Assembly (NCBI GenBank): GCA_045128735.1
Contig: JBGVRT010000052.1
Location: 135,879 to 199,878 of the forward strand
Source: RGIG8775 sp045128735
Lineage (GTDB): Bacteria; Bacillota; Clostridia; Oscillospirales; CAG-272
Direction of reading: 5' to 3'
Length of the DNA: 64,000 bases
Shown here: positions 58,279-64,000 of the stretch, piece after piece
Position numbering within the stretch: the first letter of the stretch is position 1
Layout: the number at the start of each line of letters is the position of its first letter
Program-made: the position numbers and the translations under genes
Notes under the pieces: generated by a model
Told to the model about the DNA's origin: nothing
Seen by the model: the letters and a program-made list of their open reading frames with translations, nothing else
Database searches by the model: none

Positions 58279-58497
58279 CTATTTTCTTTTGAAGCTGTTA
58301 ATGCTTTCTTGCGCGCGCTTTATATCCTCGTCCGTAGCGTTTTCAAGAGCGTGGCGTATACTTTTTACGTCTCCCGTGGTTATGTTGAAGCTTGAAAGGT
58401 CAAGCCCCGATTTTTCGCTTATAGTTCTTATAATGTTTACAAGCTGTGCGTCGTTTAATGCCAAAAGCATATTTAAGGTGTTTTTGTCAAGCTGCAT
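58279..58497 (-). CDS. Small conserved helical protein (72 residues)
   Basis: ATG 58497 follows AAGGAGG. The sequence (LDKNTLNMLLALNDAQLVNIIRTISEKSGLDLSSFNI) is helical. It is the first gene of the three-gene set. Function unknown. Confidence 0.7.
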   Translation of the reverse strand: MQLDKNTLNMLLALNDAQLVNIIRTISEKSGLDLSSFNITTGDVKSIRHALENATDEDIKRAQESINSFKRK

Positions 58498-58563
58498 AAT
58501 GTCCTCCTTGATTCTGGTTTTCATAGATAGAATATGCTAAATTCTTAAATTTGTGAAAAAAGG

Positions 58564-58592
58564 TAGACAAAAGCGAAAAAAAGTGGTATAAT
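58564..58592 (+). promoter_or_regulatory. Promoter for the lipid kinase gene
   Basis: TAGACA (58564-58569), 17-base spacer, TATAAT (58587-58592). Confidence 0.75.
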
Positions 58593-58631
58593 AATTTTAT
58601 CTGTCCTACATCAAAACATTACGAGGTACTT

Positions 58632-59591
58632 ATGAAGCACTATTTTGTCGTAAATTCCCATGCGGGCAAGGGAAATAAGGTAGACGAGCTTGTGAAAAAT
58701 ATTGAGACAGTCTGCGGTGAGCGCGTCGCTGAGTTTGAAATTTATTTCACCAAGTCTGTAGGTGACGCGGAGAGCTTTGTGAAAAGCACCTGCGCCAAAT
58801 ATGAGAATTCCAATACAGTATGCAGGTTTTATGCCTGTGGAGGTGACGGAACCGTAAACGAGTGCGTTAACGGCATTGTCGATTTCGAGCAGCACGAGCT
58901 TGCGGTGATACCAATTGGCACAGGAAACGATTTTGTAAGAAATTTTGGCAACGCTGAGGAGTTTTACAGCTTGGAGGCACAGCTTGACGCGGTTTCTACC
59001 AAGTGTGACCTTATTAAGTACAATGACAGGTACTGTATGAACGTTGTGAACGTGGGACTCGACTGTGAGGTCGTTTCAAGGACCGACCGCATAAAGAAAA
59101 ATCCGCTTGTTCCTTCAAAGCTTGCTTATATTTTGGGCGTTGTGGGCGAATTTATCAAGAAAAGCGGAATTGAATTTGAGTGTACAATCGACGGTATAAA
59201 GTACGAAAAGAAAAAGTTTTTGCTTGCATTCTTTGCAAACGGTGGTTTTTACGGTGGAGGATTTCATGCCGCACCGTTGGCAGAGCTTAAGGACGGTCTT
59301 ATCGACCTTTGCTTTGTAAATTATATTTCGCGTTTAACCTTTTTGGGGGTTATTGGAAAGTACAAAAAGGGAACGCATCTTGAGATAAAAAACAGAGATG
59401 AAATATTTGATTATGTGAAATGCCGAGAGATTGAGATAAATTTCGGCAAGAAAGAGCGTGTTTGTATAGACGGCGAAATAGAAGAATATGACAAGCTCAA
59501 AATTGAAATAGTCAGAGATAAAATCAATTTTGCCGTGCCGTCATCGCTCGCGATGGAGGTTTGCGCTAAGGTGGATGAAGTAAGGATATGA
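58632..59591 (+). CDS. Diacylglycerol kinase-family lipid kinase
   Basis: The 319-residue protein has the lipid kinase motifs VNSHAGKGNKVDEL, GGDGTVNECVNGI and PIGTGNDFVRNFG, with a C-terminal beta domain. It probably phosphorylates diacylglycerol or a related lipid at the membrane. The stop overlaps the next start. Confidence 0.92.
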   Translation: MKHYFVVNSHAGKGNKVDELVKNIETVCGERVAEFEIYFTKSVGDAESFVKSTCAKYENSNTVCRFYACGGDGTVNECVNGIVDFEQHELAVIPIGTGNDFVRNFGNAEEFYSLEAQLDAVSTKCDLIKYNDRYCMNVVNVGLDCEVVSRTDRIKKNPLVPSKLAYILGVVGEFIKKSGIEFECTIDGIKYEKKKFLLAFFANGGFYGGGFHAAPLAELKDGLIDLCFVNYISRLTFLGVIGKYKKGTHLEIKNRDEIFDYVKCREIEINFGKKERVCIDGEIEEYDKLKIEIVRDKINFAVPSSLAMEVCAKVDEVRI

Positions 59592-60121
59592 CCAACGTTT
59601 TGGTGGTTTCGGATACACACGGAAAATATTTTGCGCTTGAGGCGGTTCTTGAACGTCAGAGTGTACTTGAGAAAAATCACCGCCCCACCCACCTGATACA
59701 CCTCGGTGACGGTGTGGCTGACATTGACGGGTGCGCTCATACCGAGAAAATGTGTATACATACCGTCAGAGGCAATTGTGATAATTTCTTTTACGCTTAT
59801 TCAAAGGGCATAGAAAAAGAGAAGCTTCTCGATATTTGCGGATATAAGATTCTTATAATGCACGGAGATAGTTATTCGGTAAAGTCGGGTGACAGCAAAG
59901 CTATTGCGCGTGCTGCGGAATGCGGTGCGGATATTCTTCTTTACGGTCACACGCATTACGCTACTTCATTCACAGTGCCGTCGGGTACCGAAGTCGAGGG
60001 AGCTGTTTTGGAAAAGGATATTAAAGTAATGAATCCCGGTAGCCTTGGATATGACGGGTATTTCGGTACAATAACGCTTTCAGATAATGGAATTTTGCTT
60101 TCACATGGGTGTATAAAATAA
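59588..60121 (+). CDS. YfcE-family metallophosphoesterase
   Basis: The 177-residue enzyme has SDTHGK, HLGDGVADI, RGNCDNF, MHGDSYS and GHTHYA, the five metal-binding blocks of the family. It hydrolyses phosphodiesters with manganese; the natural substrate is unknown. Confidence 0.92.
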   Translation: MTNVLVVSDTHGKYFALEAVLERQSVLEKNHRPTHLIHLGDGVADIDGCAHTEKMCIHTVRGNCDNFFYAYSKGIEKEKLLDICGYKILIMHGDSYSVKSGDSKAIARAAECGADILLYGHTHYATSFTVPSGTEVEGAVLEKDIKVMNPGSLGYDGYFGTITLSDNGILLSHGCIK

Positions 60122-60150
60122 AAATTCCGATGCTTGCACATCGGAATTTC
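60121..60150. terminator. Bidirectional terminator before spoVG
   Basis: AAAATTCCGATG pairs with CATCGGAATTT around a short loop between convergent genes. Confidence 0.8.
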
Positions 60151-60164
60151 GAATGTATTGATTG

Positions 60165-60467
60165 TTAAACGGGTTGCTCAACCGTATCGTCTGCGAGCTG
60201 TTCTTCAGCCGCGGCAAGAGCTTCGTTGTATGCCTCAATAACTTCTTTTTCAAGCATTGCTCTGAATTCGGCGTTGATAGGGTGCACGATGTCGCGATAG
60301 GTGTCGTCCGCGTTCTTGCGGCTGGGCATTACGATGAAAAATTTGTCACGGGCATTGATGACCTTGATGTCGTGAACTGCAAGCTGTCCGTCGAACGTAA
60401 TTGAGGCGATAGCCTTCATCGGGCCGTCATCGAACAATTTTCTGATCTTGATATCTGTGATTTTCAT
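60165..60467 (-). CDS. spoVG: Septation/sporulation regulator SpoVG
   Basis: ATG 60467 with GGAAAG upstream gives 100 residues. The protein matches SpoVG (KITDIKIRKLFDDGPMKAIASITFDGQLAVHDIKVI, FIVMPSRKNADDTYRDIVHPIN). It binds nucleic acid and influences division and sporulation. Confidence 0.95.
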   Translation of the reverse strand: MKITDIKIRKLFDDGPMKAIASITFDGQLAVHDIKVINARDKFFIVMPSRKNADDTYRDIVHPINAEFRAMLEKEVIEAYNEALAAAEEQLADDTVEQPV

Positions 60468-60676
60468 TTTGTGACTTTCCTTTCCGATTTTTTGTGTAAT
60501 TCGAATACCGGAGGAGTCATATAACTGATAGTGATTCAATATACATCAATAGTATATACTAATTTTGTGACGATTATACAAACATTACAAGATTTTTTTG
60601 TAAATTTAAGGTGTATAAATTATCACAAAAATCATCAAATATTCACATTCGGCATATAGTCGGGAAAGGCAGAGCT

Positions 60677-62077
60677 ATGTCTGTTCAAAATACTCATTAC
60701 GGCGCGGGAAAAATTTCCGAGCTGTTGAGAGATAAAAAAAGAATATTTTTTATAGGTGTTGGTGGGATAAATATGTCGTCGCTTGCTCTTATCTGGCAAA
60801 AGCGCGGCTTTGTTGCGGGCGGTTCGGACAGAACCCGTACCGCGCTTACCGAAAAGCTTGAACAAAGCGGTATAGAAGTTTTTTACGGACATGATGCAAC
60901 CAACGTTGAAAATTACGACGCCGTTGTTTATACCGTTGCTATATCCGAGGATAACCCCGAGTACGTAAGGGCAGCAGAGCGTGGAATCCCGTGCATATCG
61001 CGTGCCGATTTTATGGGATATCTTATGACGGGATATAACCGCCGAATAGGTATAAGCGGTATGCACGGAAAAAGCACCTGCACCTCAATGTGCGCGTCGG
61101 TATTTATGCATGCCGAGGCTGATCCTACCGTGCTTTCGGGAGCTTCAATGAAAAGTATGGGCGGCGCATACCGTATTGGCGGAAACGACAATTTTGTGTT
61201 TGAAGCCTGCGAGTATATGGATTCATTCCTTGATTTTTGTCCCACTGTTGCTGTTATACTTAATGTTGAGATGGACCACGTTGATTACTTTAAAAGTATG
61301 GAGCATATATATTCGTCATTCGGGAAATTTGCCGATATTGCCGGGAAGGTAAACGGATGCGTTATATATAACGCCGACGACGAAAACGTAGAAAAATCCC
61401 TTGAAAAATTCGACGGAAGAAAAATAGGCTTTTCCACGCAGAAAAGCAATGCTTTCGTGTATGCCCAAAATATAGATTTTAATAACGGCAGACCTGAATT
61501 TGACGTTGTTCTTGGGGGCGAGGCTTTCTGCCACGTCAGACTTTCCGTAACCGGAGTTCACAACGTTTACAACGCTCTTGCCACTTGTGCTGTGGCTCAT
61601 CTTTGCGGAATAGGCGGAGAAAAAATCGCCGAGGGGCTTTTGGCGTTTGAGGGGGCAGATCGCCGTATGGAGTATAAAGGAAATTGGCTTGGAGCCGACG
61701 TTTACGACGATTACGGTCATCACCCCACAGAAGTAAAAAGAACGCTTGAGGGAGCTTCACATATGGGCTACAACCGTGTTTGGTGCGTTTTTCAACCCCA
61801 TACTTACTCGCGAACGGCAGGATTGTTTAACGAGCTTACAGCGTCTTTCTCAGACGTTGACAAGGCAATAATCGCCGACATATATGCCGCGCGAGAGCTG
61901 GATAATGGTGAGGTCAGCGCGAAAATGGTGGCGGACGCAACTCCAAACGGCGAATATGTAGGAAATATGGACGATATCGCCGATTATCTGAAAAAAGAGC
62001 TTAGACAGGGAGATCTTCTTGTTGTAATGGGCGCGGGCGATATCTACAAGCTGTTTGAGCACATGGATCTTAAATGA
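60677..62077 (+). CDS. murC: UDP-N-acetylmuramate-L-alanine ligase
   Basis: ATG 60677 follows GGAAAGG; an earlier in-frame start lacks a ribosome site. The 466-residue product has FIGVGGINMSSLA, the ATP loop GMHGKSTCTS, NVEMDHVDYF and YDDYGHHPTEV of MurC. It adds L-alanine to UDP-MurNAc in peptidoglycan synthesis. Confidence 0.95.
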   Translation: MSVQNTHYGAGKISELLRDKKRIFFIGVGGINMSSLALIWQKRGFVAGGSDRTRTALTEKLEQSGIEVFYGHDATNVENYDAVVYTVAISEDNPEYVRAAERGIPCISRADFMGYLMTGYNRRIGISGMHGKSTCTSMCASVFMHAEADPTVLSGASMKSMGGAYRIGGNDNFVFEACEYMDSFLDFCPTVAVILNVEMDHVDYFKSMEHIYSSFGKFADIAGKVNGCVIYNADDENVEKSLEKFDGRKIGFSTQKSNAFVYAQNIDFNNGRPEFDVVLGGEAFCHVRLSVTGVHNVYNALATCAVAHLCGIGGEKIAEGLLAFEGADRRMEYKGNWLGADVYDDYGHHPTEVKRTLEGASHMGYNRVWCVFQPHTYSRTAGLFNELTASFSDVDKAIIADIYAARELDNGEVSAKMVADATPNGEYVGNMDDIADYLKKELRQGDLLVVMGAGDIYKLFEHMDLK

Positions 62078-62089
62078 AAGGGAATCACA

Positions 62090-62860
62090 ATGAGTTTTTC
62101 AGAGGGCTACAATTCTATTGCAAGGGTTTACGATAAGCTTAACGCCGAGATAGATTACTCCGCTTGGGCGGATTTTATTGAAAAGTGTTTTGCAAAATAT
62201 CTCAAGACCAAACCCGAAATTGTACTTGATCTTGCTTGCGGTACGGGAAGTATGACCTATAAGCTTGCTGAGCGCGGTTATGATATGATAGGAGTGGACG
62301 GAAGCGCAGATATGCTAAGTGAGGCTTATTCACGTGGGACTTCGGTGGGAGATACAAACATACTTTACCTTTTGCAGGATATGCGAAGCTTTGAACTTTA
62401 TGGAACCGTGGGCGCTGTAACCTGCTGCCTTGACAGCATCAATTACCTTACGGGCGATGGAGATGTTGAAAAGTGCTTCAAAACGGTACATAATTATCTT
62501 GAGCCTGACGGAATTTTCGTTTTTGATATGAACACACCGTATAAATTTGAGAATATATACGGCGACAATTCGTATATACTTGAAGATAAGATAGACGGAA
62601 AAGGTGTTTTCTGCGGTTGGCAGAATTACTATGACAGCAAGAGTCGGATATGTAGCTTTTATCTTTCACTTTTTGAGGAATGTGACGGTGCCTATATACG
62701 TTCTGACGAGGAACAGCACGAGCGTTGCTATACTCTTGAAGAAGTAAAAAATAGCCTTGCAGAATGTGGCTTCGAGCTTCTTTCTGTGTGCTGTGATTAT
62801 GATTTTAATGAAATAAACGAAAATACCGAGCGATGGTATTTTGTAGCTAAAAGAATTTGA
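62090..62860 (+). CDS. Class I SAM-dependent methyltransferase
   Basis: The 256-residue enzyme has the SAM motif VLDLACGTGSMT, VDGSADML and FVFDMNTPYKFE. It follows murC by 12 bases. The substrate is unknown. Confidence 0.9.
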   Translation: MSFSEGYNSIARVYDKLNAEIDYSAWADFIEKCFAKYLKTKPEIVLDLACGTGSMTYKLAERGYDMIGVDGSADMLSEAYSRGTSVGDTNILYLLQDMRSFELYGTVGAVTCCLDSINYLTGDGDVEKCFKTVHNYLEPDGIFVFDMNTPYKFENIYGDNSYILEDKIDGKGVFCGWQNYYDSKSRICSFYLSLFEECDGAYIRSDEEQHERCYTLEEVKNSLAECGFELLSVCCDYDFNEINENTERWYFVAKRI

Positions 62861-62872
62861 GAGGAAATAAAA

Positions 62873-63766
62873 ATGGGAAAATCAACTATTCTTCGCGCAA
62901 TGACTCAGGACGGTAGCGCGCGTATTCATATAATTAACTCTACTGAAATAGTAAATAAAGCCATCGAGCTTCATCACACGACTCCGACAGCCACCGCAAC
63001 TCTTGGCAGACTTCTTACGGCAACCTCTGTAATGGGAAGTATGCTCGGTGAAAAGGAGGATACAATTACCGTAACCGTTCGCGGTAACGGAGAAGCAGGA
63101 AACGTTGTAGCTGTTTCAGACTATATCGGTAACGTTCGCGGTTATATCCAGAATCCCTCTGTTGAGCTTCCTCTTAAGCCTAACGGAAAGCTCGACGTGG
63201 GCGGAGCTGTCGGGGCAGGTATGCTTAACGTTATAAAGGATATGGGCGGAAAAGAGCCTTATAACGGCTCTATTGAGCTTGTCAGCGGAGAGATTGCCGA
63301 AGATATCGCATCATACTATGCAAGAAGTGAGCAGGTGCCCACGGTTTGCGCTCTCGGTGTTCTTGTGGATACCGATTGTACTTGCAAAGCGGCAGGCGGC
63401 GTGTTTATTCAGCTTCTTCCTTTTGCTGATAATAATACCGTTGACCTTATTGAAAGAAACACCCGGTATCTTACCAATGTGTCTAAAATGTTTTCTTCTG
63501 GAATGTCTAATGAGGAAATAATGGCTGTCGCAATGACAGATATTCCTTATGATATTTTTGACGAGCTTGACGTAGAATACAGATGTACCTGTTCGGAAAA
63601 CAGAATAAAGTCCGCAATAGCTTCGCTTGGCGAAAAGGACGTAAGAAAAATGCTTGACGAGCAGGAAGCGGAGGGCAAAGCTCGCGAGCTTGAGGTGAAT
63701 TGCCGTTTCTGTAATAAAATATATAATTTCGGCGAGAAGGCTTTGCTTGATATGTTCAAAAAGTGA
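62873..63766 (+). CDS. hslO: Redox-regulated chaperone Hsp33
   Basis: The 297-residue protein matches Hsp33 (HHTTPTATATLGRLLTATSVMGSML, VGAGMLNVIKDMG, YYARSEQVPT) and ends with the zinc-binding cysteines CTC...CRFC. It holds unfolded proteins after oxidative stress. Confidence 0.96.
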   Translation: MGKSTILRAMTQDGSARIHIINSTEIVNKAIELHHTTPTATATLGRLLTATSVMGSMLGEKEDTITVTVRGNGEAGNVVAVSDYIGNVRGYIQNPSVELPLKPNGKLDVGGAVGAGMLNVIKDMGGKEPYNGSIELVSGEIAEDIASYYARSEQVPTVCALGVLVDTDCTCKAAGGVFIQLLPFADNNTVDLIERNTRYLTNVSKMFSSGMSNEEIMAVAMTDIPYDIFDELDVEYRCTCSENRIKSAIASLGEKDVRKMLDEQEAEGKARELEVNCRFCNKIYNFGEKALLDMFKK

Positions 63767-63847
63767 TTATATATCTTGCGTTTCAAACACTAAAAATACA
63801 CTCTGAAATTTTTTTGAAAAAAGATAGAAAAATTTTGCAAAAAGCTA

Positions 63848-63876
63848 TTGACAAAAGGGAAAGAGTGTGATATAAT
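63848..63876 (+). promoter_or_regulatory. Consensus promoter of the tRNA cluster
   Basis: TTGACA (63848-63853), 17-base spacer, TATAAT (63871-63876). Confidence 0.9.
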
Positions 63877-63901
63877 AACAAAGTCGTCGCGAGACGGATG
63901 T

Positions 63902-63977
63902 GGGAGCATAGCTCAGCTGGGAGAGCATCTGCCTTACAAGCAGAGGGTCATAGGTTCGAGCCCTATTGTTCCCACCA
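63902..63977 (+). tRNA. tRNA-Val(TAC)
   Basis: The 76-base sequence has acceptor GGGAGCA pairing with TGTTCCC, D arm GCTCAGCTGGGAGAGC, anticodon loop TTACAAG (anticodon TAC), T loop GGTTCGAGCC and an encoded CCA. Confidence 0.96.
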
Positions 63978-63984
63978 AATTTAT

Positions 63985-64000
63985 GGCCCGGTAGTTCAGT
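63985..64000 (+). tRNA. Start of a second tRNA, probably tRNA-Asp (cut by window end)
   Basis: GGCCCGGTAGTTCAGT matches the 5' end of tRNA-Asp genes, seven bases after tRNA-Val. Only 16 bases are visible. Confidence 0.65.

Overview
The window is a stretch of an anaerobic Firmicutes (Clostridia-type) chromosome that carries one apparently intact prophage of about 45.7 kb. The host flanks are AT-richer, use CTT-type leucine codons, and encode FolD, SpoVG, MurC, RecG, Hsp33, a ThrE-type exporter pair and tRNAs, with strong AGGAGG ribosome sites and sigma-70-type TTGACA/TATAAT promoters. The prophage is visibly GC-richer and uses CTG/CTC leucine codons. I cannot name the species.

Left host flank (1-6564): the end of folD; a three-gene set of HprK-like kinase, PqqD-like protein and S26-type peptidase; a LytTR regulator with its DUF3021 membrane partner; a histidine phosphatase; a GH51 arabinofuranosidase facing an AraC regulator across overlapping promoters; and ssrA (tmRNA). 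The prophage lies between an 11-base core at the 3' end of ssrA (6554-6564) and a second copy at 52214-52224.

Prophage, read leftward from the immunity region near 49.7 kb: an early operon of small proteins, a Cro-like HTH, a diversified lectin-fold protein, DnaQ-like exonuclease, SleB-type hydrolase, Gam-like protein, ERF recombinase, SSB, replisome organizer, helicase loader, RecU, zinc-ribbon proteins and a ParB-methyltransferase fusion, ending with a RinA/ArpU-type late regulator and a terminator. Then come a phage tRNA-Leu(CAG), terminase, portal, protease/scaffold, decoration and capsid genes (lambda-like head), followed by sheath, tube, chaperone, tape measure, gpX, gpD, gpV, gpW, gpJ and gpI genes (P2/Mu-like contractile tail). 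Rightward genes are the repressor, a DUF4236-TM2 protein and a large serine integrase.

The most notable system is a complete diversity-generating retroelement (DGR) between the tail and lysis genes: target gene with variable repeat VR1, accessory gene avd, template repeat TR, structured spacer and reverse transcriptase. A second target, VR2, lies about 35 kb away in the early operon. Aligned by eye over 116 bases, VR1 differs from TR at 16 sites and VR2 at 13. Every difference falls on an adenine of the TR sense strand, and none falls on the other 91 bases. One retroelement therefore appears to have diversified both a late, tail-adjacent protein and an early-operon protein.

The attachment site lies inside the integrase gene. 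The integrated form carries a host-encoded C-terminal tail, and the circular form would carry a different, phage-encoded tail ending just before a strong terminator. Integration also exchanges the terminators of ssrA and the integrase gene. Right of the prophage (52386-64000) are a small secreted peptide gene, an esterase, a YgjP-like metallopeptidase, thrE-like genes, recG, three small conserved genes, a lipid kinase, a phosphodiesterase, spoVG, murC, a methyltransferase, hslO, tRNA-Val and the start of a probable tRNA-Asp.
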